From Bettongia penicillata ogilbyi (lineage: Eukaryota; Chordata; Mammalia; Diprotodontia; Potoroidae): a stretch of DNA of 64,000 bases. This document shows, one piece after another, positions 23,837-33,589 of the stretch. The DNA is taken from positions 4,199,001-4,263,000 of the forward strand of contig JAJHZJ010000009.1 in assembly GCA_023548195.1 (NCBI GenBank). Direction: 5' to 3'. Position numbers and translations under genes: made by a program. Under the pieces are notes generated by a model. It saw nothing but the letters and a program-made list of their open reading frames with translations, was not told where the DNA came from and made no database searches. Position 1 is the stretch's first letter; each line of letters opens with the position of its first letter.

Positions 23837-24147
23837 TGGGGCAGCCAGGTGGCATAGTGGATAGAGCACCAGTGCAGGAGTGAGGAGGACCTGAGCTCAA
23901 ATCTCACCTCAGACACTTGACACTCACTAGCTGTGTGACCTTGGGCAAGTCACTCAACCCCAACTGCCTCATCCTGGGTCATCTCCAGTCATCCTGATGA
24001 ATATCTGGTCACTGGATTCAGATGGTTCTGGAGGAGAAGTGAGGCTGGTGACCTGCACAGCCCTCCCTCACTCAAAACAAAGTCAAGTGCAAGTCATGTC
24101 ATTATTTCTCTGACAAACTGGTCTTCCACAATGAAGGACTGACACAC
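23837..24147 (+). mobile_element. WSINE-type CORE-SINE, full length, sense, nested
   Basis: Full body from 'tggggcagccaggtggcata' through 'gacctgagctcaaatctcac', 'catcctgatgaatatctggt' and 'ctccctcactcaaaacaaag' to 'acaatgaaggactgacacac'. It is flanked by the 11-bp duplication 'atccaaggcta' (23826-23836 and 24148-24158), which proves insertion into the older antisense SINE. Confidence 0.9.
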
Positions 24148-24158
24148 ATCCAAGGCTA

Positions 24159-24225
24159 GATCCGAACTCAGGAAAGATCAGTCTTTCTGACTCCAAGTCC
24201 GATAATCTATCCAGTGCTCCATGTA
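24159..24225 (-). mobile_element. MAR1-type CORE-SINE, antisense (part 2)
   Basis: The head end of the split element: 'ctgactccaagtccgataat' and 'atccagtgctccat'. Confidence 0.7.
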
Positions 24226-24876
24226 GTGATCTTACCTGATATAAAAGAAAACATTCTTTTGAATGATTTGAAGGATATGAACAGGCAATTTTCAGGGGAA
24301 GAAATCAAAGATATCTATAATCATATGAAAACGTGCTCTAAATCACTATTGATTAGAGAGATGCAAATCAAAACAACTCTGAGGTACCACATCACACCTA
24401 TAAGATTGGCAGACATGACAGAACAAGAAAATGATAAATGCTGGAGAGGATGTGGGAGAGTTGGAACACTAATTCATTGTTGGTGGAGCTGTGAGATCAT
24501 CCAACCCTTCTGGAGAACGGTTTGAAACTACAAAATGTTCATACCCTTTGACCCAGAAATATCACTACTAGGACTGTATCCCCAAGAAATTATAAAAACG
24601 GGAAAGGGTCCCACGTGTACAAAAATATTTATAGCAGCACTCTTTGTAGTTGCCAAAAACTGGAAGTCAAGGGGATGCCCATCAATTGGGGAATGGCTGA
24701 ATAAATTATGGTATATGAATGTAATGGAGTACTATTGTGCCATAAGAAATGATGAACAAGAAGACTTCAGGGAGGCCTGGAAGGACTTATTTGATCTGAT
24801 GTTGAGCGAAAGGAGCAGAACCAGGAGAACTTTGTGCACAGCAACGACCACAGTGTGCGAGAGTTTTTTCTGGTAG
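24226..24876 (+). pseudogene. L1 ORF2 C-terminal remnant, one frameshift
   Basis: Two adjacent plus frames (to 24525, and from 24535) together cover the ORF2 C-terminus: 'LIREMQIKTTLRYHITPIRL', 'CWWSCEIIQPFWRTV', 'IPFDPEISLLGLYPQEI', 'AKNWKSRGCPSIGEWLNKLW' and 'MEYYCAIRNDEQ'. The frame changes near 24530 and the RT and endonuclease domains are absent. The translation ends at the natural ORF2 stop. Confidence 0.85.
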
Positions 24877-25160
24877 ACTTGGAACTTTGTAATAACACAA
24901 GAACTTACTGAGAAAAAAAAAAAATCCCAAGGTTGGTCTTCTTAGGCAAAATGCCTTCCACACTCAGAGAAAGAAATATGGAAGTCATTCGCAGAATGTA
25001 GCAGATCATGTTTGTGTGTGGGTGGGTTTCAGTGTATTATGTTTTGATTTGTTATATGATTTCTTCCATTTATTTTAGTTCAACTACATAGCATGACTAT
25101 AGTGAAAATGTGCTCAATAGGAAAGTATATGTAGAACCTATACAGAATTGTATGCTGTCA

Positions 25161-25198
25161 TGGGGAGGGAGGGGGGTAATGGGGGAAGGGTGGGGGGG
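25161..25198 (+). other. G-quadruplex-type run in L1 3' UTR
   Basis: Six G-runs of 3-7 Gs are separated by 1-4 nt ('tggggagggaggggggtaat', then more). The antisense relative at 48489-48535 has the complementary C-runs, so the motif belongs to the L1 3' UTR rather than to local drift. L1 3' UTRs of other mammals also carry such runs. Confidence 0.75.
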
Positions 25199-25369
25199 AT
25201 AAAATCTTAATTTTAAGGAAATGATTGGAAAACATTAAAAAATAAAAAAAAAATAAAAAAATAAATGAAAAAAAAAAAGAAATTACATAGCCCAAGCATA
25301 AATCCGTGATTCTGACCATCTAAAAAAAAAAAAAAAGAAAAGAAAACATTCTTCCTTTGTAGTTTTCCC

Positions 25370-25455
25370 AGTTGTTGTCTATCCTCCATTTTGGGAGAGA
25401 CCAATGACATCAGGGGGGTATGAGAGTGATGTCTTGACTTGGAGAGAGAATTAGG
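25370..25455 (-). mobile_element. SINE tail fragment, antisense
   Basis: 'gagaccaatgacatcagggg' and 'gtgatgtcttgacttggaga' are the reverse complement of the RTE-type SINE tail, as at 32041. Confidence 0.55.
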
Positions 25456-25459
25456 TTTC

Positions 25460-25620
25460 CGGGAAGCAAAGTGTTAAAAGCACTAGCTCTTCAATAAGAA
25501 ATTCAAAACCCAAATCACTTAATACTCCCCAGCAGTTTCCTCATTTGCAAAATAAGGTTGTGAAGACTAGAGGGCTTCTGAGATTCTTTCCAGCTCTATG
25601 TCTATGCTCCTGTGATGTCA
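25460..25620 (+). mobile_element. Degraded MIR, sense
   Basis: 'cagtttcctcatttgcaaaa' and 'ctttccagctctatgtctat' mark the core and 3' part. The head is barely recognisable. Confidence 0.5.
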
Positions 25621-25779
25621 CTGTTGAAAAGAGGGAGATTGCTTTTTTTTAACCATCATTTAGATTGGTTATTATTCCAAATTTGGCTTTTAATGTTCTT
25701 TGCATCTATGTTATTGTCATTTTTGCTATTTCATGTTAAACAATGAGGATTTTTTTGCCTCCTACCTTAGTACCAAAAT

Positions 25780-27091
25780 TGAAGCCATTCAGTGGGAAAT
25801 CCCTTTCTTCTCCTCTTCATCTCCAAACCCTTTGATATCCTCTCAACATCTTTTCTCCATTTCCTAGTCTCTGACATGATCTTCCCCTACCTCCCCAGAC
25901 TGAATATTTCTACAGGTGTAGATCCTCTTCCCTTATGTTTTCTCCAAGAGATTGTGACCTCACTCCTCACCAATTGTTTCCTTCCCTGTTTTAAAAAAAA
26001 ATGCCCAAGTATCCTTTGTCCTAAGAAAAACAAAACAAAACACACAGCAAATAAACAAAAATCTTTTCATTTCCTTCTCATCAAGTTATCCTTATTTATC
26101 TCTCCTACTTTGCTCAGCCAGAAGTCTAGAAAAAAATGCCTATTTTCTGTGTGTCTACTTTCTCTTCTTTCGTTCACTCCTCATCCCTTAGAATACCTCA
26201 GTACTCACTTGAAAATACTCTTTCCAAAATTATGTGTGATAATTTTTTTTCATTAATAATTAATTACCAGATCTGATGGTTTTTTTTTCAGTCCCCATCT
26301 TTCTCAACTTATCTACTCCATGGCACACTGTTGAATACCCTTTTTCTCTGAATAGTCTCTCTTCTCTGGTTTTGGGGGCACACCTCCTTATTTCCCCGAC
26401 CTCTTTGTCTAACCACTCCTCGATCTACTTTGCTTGTTGGAAATCATCATCATGTCTCCTCTCCCCCCCTTCTCTCTGTCTCTGTCTTTATCTCTCCTGC
26501 TTTCCTCCTCCATTCTCTCTTGCTCTCTCTCCTTCTCTCTCTCTCTCTTCCCTTCCTTCCCTCCTCCCTGTCTCTTCTTCCTCCCCTCTCTCCTTCCCTT
26601 CTGTCTTTCCTTGTCTCTCTGACTTCATTATTTCCAGTGGCTTTAAATCATCATCTCTATGCCAGTGACTCCCAAAATGCAATCTGTTGTTTTTTTTCCC
26701 CAAACCAACCCTCCACTATACTTTCTTAATTCTATGGAAGGCACCATTCTCCTTCTCCCTAGCACCCCACTCTTCCTTGCCCCATATAGCCAGTCATTCG
26801 CCAGATCTTGCCACCTTTCACATTCAATTTCTTCTCTCTTCTGTGGTTCAGGTCCTCTGCACCTCTCACCTAGATTATTGCAATAGCCTCTTAATTATTC
26901 TCTGCCTCAAGTCTCTTTCCATTTCAGCCTATCCTGACTACTGCTGCAAAGTGGTTTACTGTAAGCACAGAACTGGTACTTGTTTACTTAATAAACTGTT
27001 ATCAGATATATACTCTCCTGGGCTTTCAAAGCCCTCCCAGACTTGCCCCAACCTAGCTTTGCAGCCTAACTGTACATTACTACCCTTTCTT
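25780..27091 (+). mobile_element. L2 LINE, sense, long segment
   Basis: 'agattattgcaatagcctct' (26873) and 'gccctcccagacttgcccca' (27030) are L2 blocks, preceded by 1 kb of L2-like ORF2-derived sequence of lower certainty. It is interrupted at 27092 by a SINE and resumes at about 27390. Frames of up to 180 codons here are unrelated to the real L2 frame or are broken. Confidence 0.65.
26460..26622. repeat. CT-rich low-complexity tract
   Basis: About 160 bp of CT/CCTT simple sequence lie inside the L2. It creates overlapping Ser/Leu-rich and Arg/Glu-rich spurious frames on both strands. Confidence 0.85.
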
Positions 27092-27335
27092 GAGGCAGCT
27101 TGTGGCACAGTAGATAGAGCACTAGTCCTGAAATCAGAAAGATCTGAGTTCATATTTGGCCTCAGGCACTTACTAGTTGTATGGCCCAGGGCAAGTCACT
27201 TAACCTTTGTTTGTTCCCAGTTTCCTTAAATGTAAAATGGGGATAATAATAGCACCAATCTTGCAGAATTGTCATATCAAATGATAATATTTGTAAAAAG
27301 CATTTAGCATAGTTCTTGGCACATATTAGGGGATA
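27092..27335 (+). mobile_element. CORE-SINE/MIR, sense, inserted in L2
   Basis: 'cttgtggcacagtagataga', 'gatctgagttcatatttgg', 'agggcaagtcacttaacctt' and the tail 'agttcttggcacatattag'. L2 sequence lies on both sides. Confidence 0.8.
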
Positions 27336-27390
27336 CATATATATATGTATGTGTGTATATGTATACATATATTATATATGTATATATGCA
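27333..27390. repeat. TA/TG microsatellite
   Basis: A mixed 'tatatatgtatgtgtgtata' tract grows out of the SINE 3' end. Confidence 0.85.
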
Positions 27391-27560
27391 TATTCCTTTC
27401 ACTATCTGCTACTCAGCCAGTCTGACCTCTATGTTCTCCATATGTTATGCCTCTCCCATGCTTGGAACACACTCCCCTTCACTTCTCCCTAATATGCAGT
27501 TCAAGGACCATATTCTAAGTGAAACCTTTCTTGTTCCCCTCAACTATTTTTGTTTTTTCT
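27391..27560 (+). mobile_element. L2 LINE, resumed
   Basis: 'ctcccatgcttggaacacac' and 'gtgaaacctttcttgttccc' are the next L2 blocks after the SINE insertion. Confidence 0.7.
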
Positions 27561-27846
27561 CTCAAACTATGTTGGATAAAGAATATATAATCCAGGCTCA
27601 CTCTCCCAACTGCTGCTCAAACTAGCAGGCTGGGTCACCAAACCAAGGCTACCCCTCCCCTCAAGGTTCTAGAGGTGATCCTGAGGTGTTGGGGTATTTC
27701 TCTAATATTGTTGCTCATGGGCTACCATTCAGTGTGCTCCCCCAAATATCACTCCCAAGTTACCATCTCTTCGTTATTATCTATCTTGTGATTGCTGCTC
27801 CAACATATTTTTTACTGGTTGATCTCTAACTAATAGCAATTACCTA

Positions 27847-28055
27847 ATTAACATTCAAATCTGGCCCCAGACACTTATTAGCTTTATGACTGGGCAAGTC
27901 ATTTAATGCTGTTTGCCTCAGTTTCCTCATCTGTAAAATGAGCTGGAGAAGAAAATGTAAAACCACTCCAGTATCTCTGCCAAAAAAAACCTTAAATGAG
28001 TTCACAAAGAGTTGGGCATGATGAAAAACAACTGAGCAACAATAATATCGAGAAT
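27847..28055 (+). mobile_element. MAR1-type CORE-SINE, 5'-truncated, sense
   Basis: It begins at 'cattcaaatctggccccaga', then 'cagtttcctcatctgtaaaa', 'tgagctggagaagaaaatgt' and the tail 'aaacaactgagcaacaat'. Confidence 0.8.
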
Positions 28056-29034
28056 CTGTAGCAAGAACATAAATTTTAAAAACAAACAAAAACCCTACTC
28101 TGCAAAACCATGAATCTACTTACTTCTACCTCATTGTCTCTGTTAAGAATGGATCCCAGATACATTCTTCCCTCCTATGCCCCTCCGTTTCTGGTTGTGG
28201 CAAGGCTGACAAATTGCTGTCTTAGAGTTCCTGTAGAACTCTTGGCTGCTTCATCCCTGAGCTGTGTCAGGGTGGTCCCTTTTCAGAACTGGCCTCTCAT
28301 TGGGCTCAGTTGCTGTGGCTGTCAGCAGGTTCTGCTGCAGATTTCAGTTGCTAGACCTCTGTCAGCTTTCAGAGTTTATAAAGTCATAACCTAGTTCTAT
28401 CTATGCCGCTCATTCACCTAAAACTGAAAAAAAATACACAATTTAAGCAGGAAAAATCGCAGCATGATACTTGTACAACTGCAGAGTGAGGATGTGAAGA
28501 GAGGTTCTGAGGCCCTTGCTCTATGGAGAAGCCCATGGTAATTGTTCTTCACTCAAAAATACTAGAAAAGAAAGAGTTCTTTGGAGCATTTTGTAGCCCT
28601 TACATTTGGTTCTGAGTCAGCAGCTAGATTAACAGGCTTTTAATACCATCTGTAGTAAGCTCAGAGATGGTCAGGATGCTTTCCCATGCTCTGAATCGGG
28701 GAGAGGAAGGGCCCTCTTGTCACGCCACTTGACCAAGCCTCAGTTCAATTCAATAACCATCTACTGTATGCCAGGTAGCATGCTAAGTGCGAGGGATACA
28801 AATAAGTCTGCTTTCGCCTGATTTGGTACTAACAGGACATGTTCCAAGACCTGGGTCCTCACTGACCTCTTCCCCATTACATGTATTTAACTTCTTTGCA
28901 TTTGTTTCTATTTATTCACTTTACACTTATCAGATAAATTTATTTATATGATATAATTCTACCTATCACATATAGTACCTATGCATTATACATAATCTGT
29001 ATCGATATATTTACTTGTTGTCCCTTCATTAAAT
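28056..29034. other. Mostly unassigned sequence
   Basis: A small antisense L2 end is seen at 28743-28805 ('tactgtatgccaggtagcat'). The remainder, including the GC-richer 28180-28400, has no recognised identity; its 94-codon frame shows no domain. Confidence 0.35.
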
Positions 29035-29150
29035 TGTAACATTCTGGGGAGGGAGGAATTCTTTCCTCTTTTATGTTTATATCCCTGGTGTTTATCATAG
29101 TGTCTGGCGCACTGTAGGTCTTTAATAAATTTGATTCCTATTTCTATGGT
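29035..29150 (+). mobile_element. L2 3' terminus, sense
   Basis: 'atatccctggtgtttatcat', 'agtgtctggcgcactgtagg' and 'tctttaataaatttgattcc' are the L2 terminal motifs. Confidence 0.75.
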
Positions 29151-29334
29151 TGTTAACTCATGATAATGATTGCTTGATAGAGACTACAACTACAGAGTCA
29201 TTGATGGAGGGAACTCCTAGGTGAACCAACTCCTTTTGTCAATGCAGGTTGCTACCTTCTTTGCAGTTTATATTCTTAGAGAGATGCCTAGAACACTGAG
29301 AAGTTAAAGTGATGTCTTTATAGTTGCTGTTTTA

Positions 29335-29525
29335 TGCTTCATTTTGAATTGCCTGTGAATTGGATTTAAATGAGGCAGAGTTGCACAAGGTCATCAGCCT
29401 CACTTTCCCTTCCAGAGTCATTGAAATCCCCACTCCGCCTTCCCCAGATGACATAGCTAGTATGTGTAAGGACAGAAGTTGGACTCTGTTCTTCCTGGAT
29501 TAAAAGGTGGGTATTCAGTATGCTG
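29335..29525 (-). mobile_element. RTE-type SINE tail, antisense
   Basis: 'gtgaattggatttaaatgag' followed by 'tcatcagcctcactttccct' is the antisense SINE tail also seen at 32041. It runs into a degraded antisense SINE body ('catagctagtatgtgtaagg'). Confidence 0.65.
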
Positions 29526-29814
29526 TGCCATGACTTCAGTCTCCTTAAATGGTACTACTTTTCTCTGTCGCTACCTGTCTCTGTCTATCTACACCCTTTT
29601 CCTTTCTCTGCTTTCTCCAGCAAATTGAATGCTCCCATGATGCCAGGCTCACTTTGGGGCAGACATTCCAGCTAAGAAGTCCAGGAATAGGAAGGGTGCT
29701 GAAGTTGGGGCTATCATCAGTCTGATGGTTTACCTCTTCTTGTTTAGTTTTCTTTTATGCTTTAAAAAATTCCTAGATCAATGATACTAAAAATAATACT
29801 CTTTTGTTCTATAG

Positions 29815-29928
29815 GATTTGAACATAATTTTTGGCCGAGAAGAATTGTGAGTGCTTAGAGGCCTTCTTGATCTTCATTGGACACCAATACCTGGACATCA
29901 TGATCTCCCATTTCATCATTTTTCTGAG
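29815..29928 (+). CDS. Exon with start codon and signal-peptide N-terminus (unidentified gene)
   Basis: A pyrimidine-rich acceptor ('ttttgttctatag') precedes a 114-nt exon that ends at a perfect GTGAGT donor (29929-29934). The exon has 85 nt of 5' UTR with no upstream ATG. The first ATG (29900) has A at -3 ('gacatcATGA') and opens 'MISHFIIFLR', ending in phase 2. The exon at 59469 completes the split Arg codon and continues with a Leu-rich hydrophobic core, so the joined product starts as a classical secretory signal peptide. The exon lies in unique sequence between repeats. I do not recognise the gene. The acceptor implies at least one upstream non-coding exon, not found here. The alternative is a chance match, which the combined splice, phase and signal evidence makes less likely. 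Confidence 0.6.
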
Positions 29929-29955
29929 GTGAGTTGGCCTTTTAAAAAGGGTCAG

Positions 29956-30112
29956 GGTTTTTTTTTTTGGGGGGGGGTGTTAGTTGTATTGACTTCCCCT
30001 CCTCCTGCCTCCCCCTCATTGGTATAAGTGATAACTCTCTGGGATAAGGATAGGAATAGGGAATGTGGGCGATATAAAAAACAAAAAAAATTAATAAAAT
30101 TTATTTTGAAAT
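29956..30112 (+). mobile_element. Small retroposed insert with target duplication
   Basis: The 12-bp direct repeat 'aaaaagggtcag' occurs at 29944-29955 and 30113-30124. The 157-bp insert begins with T- and G-runs and ends 'aataaaatttattttgaaat' after an A-rich stretch. It is 27 bp downstream of the exon donor. Its family is not recognised; the G-run and A-rich end suggest an L1 3'-end-derived fragment. Confidence 0.55.
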
Positions 30113-30189
30113 AAAAAGGGTCAGAAAGAATGATTTACTTGTAAATTAGATGGTCCCTCATATCTGTTTAATCTGTTATGACATACTCA

Positions 30190-30362
30190 TTGTGTTCCTT
30201 CAGCTATCCTGTAAGGGAGGTGGTGCACATATTATTGTCCATGTTTTACAGAAACTGAATCTCAGGGAACTTAAATGCTTTGCACAAGATCACACGAATA
30301 GTTTTGGAGTTTCCACTGAGATCTCATGACTTTAAACCCAGTGTTCTTCCTGCCATGATATA
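30190..30362 (-). mobile_element. Antisense MIR
   Basis: 'ccatgttttacagaaactga', 'tgctttgcacaagatcacac' and 'cagtgttcttcctgccatga' are degraded MIR blocks in reverse order. Confidence 0.6.
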
Positions 30363-30576
30363 TGGTCTCTACAAATATGTCATGTTTCATAGCAGCTGAC
30401 CTTAAGCACTATAGGTTCATTCTTTTTAAAATACAATATCAATGTTAAGAATACTAGTATTGCAACTTTACTTTTGTCAAGCATTTTGTCATTCAGACAA
30501 CACTTTCATCTATGGTGATTTTTATAATACCCCCATGAGGAGGCAAGTCAGATATATGAACATTGGTAATTTACAG

Positions 30577-30825
30577 AGGTGGGTGGTGGTGTAGCTAGCA
30601 TACAGGACCTGGGATCAGGAAGATGCATGTTCAAATCTGGCTCCAGACACTTATTTACTATGTGACCCTGAGGAAATCGCATAACCCTGTTTGCCTCAGT
30701 TTTCTCATCTGTAAGATGATTTGGACAAATAAATGACAAATCCCTCCAGTATCTTTGTCAAGAAAACTCCAAATGAGTCATGAAGAGTCACACACAACTG
30801 GGAAAAACAAACAAGTGAACAACAA
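30577..30825 (+). mobile_element. MAR1-type CORE-SINE, sense
   Basis: 'ggtggtgtagctagcataca', 'catgttcaaatctggctcca', 'ccctgtttgcctcagttttc' and the tail 'aagaaaactccaaatgagtc' ending 'gtgaacaacaatag'. The head is diverged but the length is nearly full. Confidence 0.8.
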
Positions 30826-30979
30826 TAGTTTTATATACGGATGAGAAAACTAAGGACTATATGACTTGCCTACAAGTTACACAGCCAGTAAGTGGTCAAA
30901 TCCTACCTTAAATTTAGGCCTTTTCTAATAGGAAATATGTTTTTCATGACTGAACATGTATTATCTATATCAAATTACT

Positions 30980-31105
30980 TGCCTTCTCAAGGAAGGGGAA
31001 GGGAAGGGGAGGGAGAGAGAATTTCGAACTCAAAATTATGAAAGACAAATGTTCAAAATTGTTTTTACATATAATTGGGAAAAAATTAAGCATTTTTCAG
31101 ATTTT
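30980..31105 (+). mobile_element. L1 3' terminus, sense
   Basis: 'aaggggaagggaaggggagg' then 'tttcgaactcaaaattatga' and 'gtttttacatataattggga' are the sense version of the 3' end seen antisense at 15490-15540. Confidence 0.65.
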
Positions 31106-31660
31106 AAAAGGAAAAGATTCTATGGGTAACTGGCTGGGGGAAAACATTTAGGCCTTTTGACTTTGTGGTCCAGTGTTTTGATATATTATAAAATGCATAT
31201 TAGATCTCTTAATTGATTGTGTGACTAGGGTCTTGATTCAAGGGTAGGAAAGTAGAATGCAGAGCTAACATCAAAACTGACCTATGAAGCTCGATTCCCA
31301 GTTGTAGGCATAAACTACCATAGAGGCAACTCCATTGGGGAGACTACAAAAATGGCCACCTTGAGAGTCGGGTTCTGGCGTCTTCTGTACAAAACTTTAC
31401 AAGGGTCCTACAACTTAAATTTATGCCACCAGGATCTATTAACCTCCTGTAATAACTCATGTGCCCTCTCTTTGAAAGAAGACCATTCCCTTGTGTCATA
31501 CTATTCAAGAGTGAGAGCTTGTTGATCAGAGGTTAGTTATTGGGTTATGATGGGATGGGGGTGGAGGCAATGAGGAGTAGGAAGTAGGCAATGGAGAGCA
31601 AGATACGGATTTGCCAGCCTGTGCAACAGGGTCAGAGAGGTCCTGATTATGCTTGGTTTT
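31106..31660. other. Unassigned sequence
   Basis: No recognisable repeat or exon. The segment 31260-31460 ('aaaatggccaccttgagagt') is somewhat GC-richer and could be an unclassified retroelement piece; no coding frame is visible. Confidence 0.3.
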
Positions 31661-31664
31661 ATAA

Positions 31665-31893
31665 TCCTGCAGGTAGCGTAGTTGATGGAGTGCTGGGCTT
31701 GGAGTCAGGAAGACCCAGTTTGAGTGCTGATTATAGATACTTGCTATCTGTATGACTGAGTCACTGAACTACTTTCAACCTTTGTTACCTCATCTGTAAA
31801 ATGAGGATAAGTGTAGTGTCTGCTTCTAGAGTTGTTGTGAGGCTACAATGAGATCACATATGCAAAGTGCTCTGTCAACTTTAAAATCATATT
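31665..31893 (+). mobile_element. MIR/CORE-SINE, sense
   Basis: 'ctgcaggtagcgtagttgat', 'ttacctcatctgtaaaatga' and 'gttgttgtgaggctacaatg' with a MIR-type end. A TA microsatellite (31895-31926) follows. Confidence 0.7.
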
Positions 31894-32040
31894 TTATATA
31901 TATATGTGTATATATATATATATGTCAGTGAAGAATCCTACAACAAAATCTTGAGAAAACTAAAGTTATTACAAAGAAATTGATTCATTTCTGAGATTTC
32001 AGATAAAGATCTCTGAAGAGTTAAAATAACTGTTGTTTGT

Positions 32041-32142
32041 TGTTCATCCTTTATTCTTGTAGAGGATCAATGACATCAAGAGTGTGATGTCTTGACTTGG
32101 AAATAGATTGGATTTAAGTGAGGCAGGGCTGTGCAAAGTCAC
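32041..32142 (-). mobile_element. RTE-type SINE tail, antisense (left part)
   Basis: 'tgttcatcctttattcttgt', 'gtgatgtcttgacttggaaa' and 'gattggatttaagtgaggca' are the tail of the family read backwards. It is split by the CT tract and resumes at 32599 with 'ctggggtcatctgagtcctg'. Confidence 0.75.
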
Positions 32143-32554
32143 TAGCCTCTCCCTCTGCCTCTCTTTCTCTGTCTCTCTCTTTCTCTCTCTCTCCCTCTCC
32201 TTCTCTCTCCCTCTGTCTCTCTCTCTCTTTGTCTCTCTCTCTCTGCCTCTCTCTCTGTCTTTTTCTTTCTCTCTCCCTCTCCTTCTCTCTCCCTCTCCCT
32301 CTGTCTCTGTCTCTCTCTGTCTCTGTCTGTCTCGCTCTCTCTGTCTCTGTCTGTCTGTCTCTGTCTCTCTGTCTCTGTCTCTCTGTCTCTCTGTCTCTGT
32401 GTCTGTCTGTCTGTCTCTCTCTGTCTCTCTGTCTGTCTCTGTCTCTCTCTCCCTCTCCTCTTTCCCTCTGTCTCTGTCTCTCTGTCTCTCTCTGTCTCTC
32501 TGTCTCTGTGTCTCTGTCTCTCTCTGTCTCTCTCTGTCTCTGTCTCTGTCTCTA

Positions 32555-32585
<31 letters not shown>

Positions 32586-32598
32586 GTCTCTCTTTTTC
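32143..32598. repeat. Large CT/TCTG microsatellite inside a SINE
   Basis: About 455 bp of almost pure CT, CTGT and CTCC units expanded within the SINE's own pyrimidine-rich stretch. Both strands stay open for 168-195 codons only because of the repeat (Ser/Leu/Cys/Val on plus, Arg/Glu/Thr/Asp/Gln on minus). These are not genes. Confidence 0.95.
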
Positions 32599-32680
32599 CT
32601 CTGGGGTCATCTGAGTCCTGTGACAAGACACAGGTCAGGATGGCTGACAGTGGTCCCAGAGGCAGTGGGAGAACTTGACA
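32599..32680 (-). mobile_element. RTE-type SINE tail, antisense (right part)
   Basis: 'gtggtcccagaggcagtggg' followed by 'agaacttgac' continues the element interrupted by the CT expansion. Confidence 0.7.
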
Positions 32681-32684
32681 TTTG

Positions 32685-33585
32685 GTTAAAATAGCAACCA
32701 TAATTAACACTTGTGTGGCACTAACCACGTGCCAGACATTGTGCTAAGTTTTATACAATTAACCCTTGTGTGGATGAGTCACTTTCTCTTTTTGAAAACT
32801 TTTATAGTTAAACTTTCATGGTGTCCCTGGGTAAGCGTTTAACTTCTCAGGACACCCCATCCTTGCCCTCCCCCAACTCTGTAAGACCATCAATTTCAGA
32901 GCAGATGCAGACCTACATTTGTAGTTCTGGTACTAGGGAGCTTGTTTACCCTGAGTTGTATATACCAACAAAATTGAGAGAGAAAAAGAGAGAGAGACAG
33001 AGGAGTAACACAGATGCAGAGAGAGAAAGACAAATAGAGGTCAACCAGTGCACCAAATATGAAACCTTCGTCCCATGGAAGTGGCAGTGCATCTATTCAA
33101 GAATTGCCTGAGGCTACCAGAGGTTAATCAATGATAATAATGATCACGTGGTTGCAGATCTTTTGCAAGGACTTTCTTCATACCAGCCCTGTGACTTGGG
33201 TAGTGCAAGTATTATTCCCATAAATAGGAAACAGAGGGGAAAGGAGAAAACTGCTCAGCTGCATCTGCTAAGGCAGATACCCATAGTGAAGAGGAGGTGG
33301 AGAGTGTGAAAACTGTTAGCAGGGAAGTCCAGGAATTTACCAGAGAAAGTGGCCAAGAGGGTCAACAACCAACTCACAGATGTCTATACAGACAATAGAT
33401 TAATAAACTGAACCAGAGATCCTAACTCAAGGTAAATCTGATTGCATAGATAGCACTACAATCCCTGTGCAGGGTATGGGAATGGAAAGGCATATGTTAT
33501 TTTAAAAGGAATAACTTAAATGAAAGATTAACACTGCATATCAATAAGAGATGTGCATGTAATTCCATGAAAATCCTATGGATAA
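32685..33585. other. Mostly unassigned sequence
   Basis: An antisense MIR scrap lies at 32690-32770 ('accacgtgccagacattgtg') and probable AG-rich simple sequence near 32980-33050. Nothing else is identified. The 97-codon frame from 32818 has no recognised domain. Confidence 0.35.
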
Positions 33586-33589
33586 GTGA

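Larger units (their letters stand above)
24226..25265 (+). mobile_element. 5'-truncated L1, sense, with A-rich tail
   Basis: It starts inside the ORF2 C-terminus, passes the ORF2 stop near 24876 and continues through a ~330-nt 3' UTR to 'aaaacattaaaaaataaaaa'. A strong G-run block lies at 25161-25198. The matching subfamily is seen antisense at 48419-48761. Confidence 0.85.

Noticed and set aside
26276..27229. Frames of 99-180 codons in an L2/CT-rich region
   Set aside because: They run across L2, CT simple sequence and a SINE insertion and carry no conserved domain.
32044..32631. Open frames of 168-195 codons on both strands
   Set aside because: They exist only because the CT/CTGT repeat has no stops in several frames; the products are simple Arg/Glu or Ser/Leu repeats.
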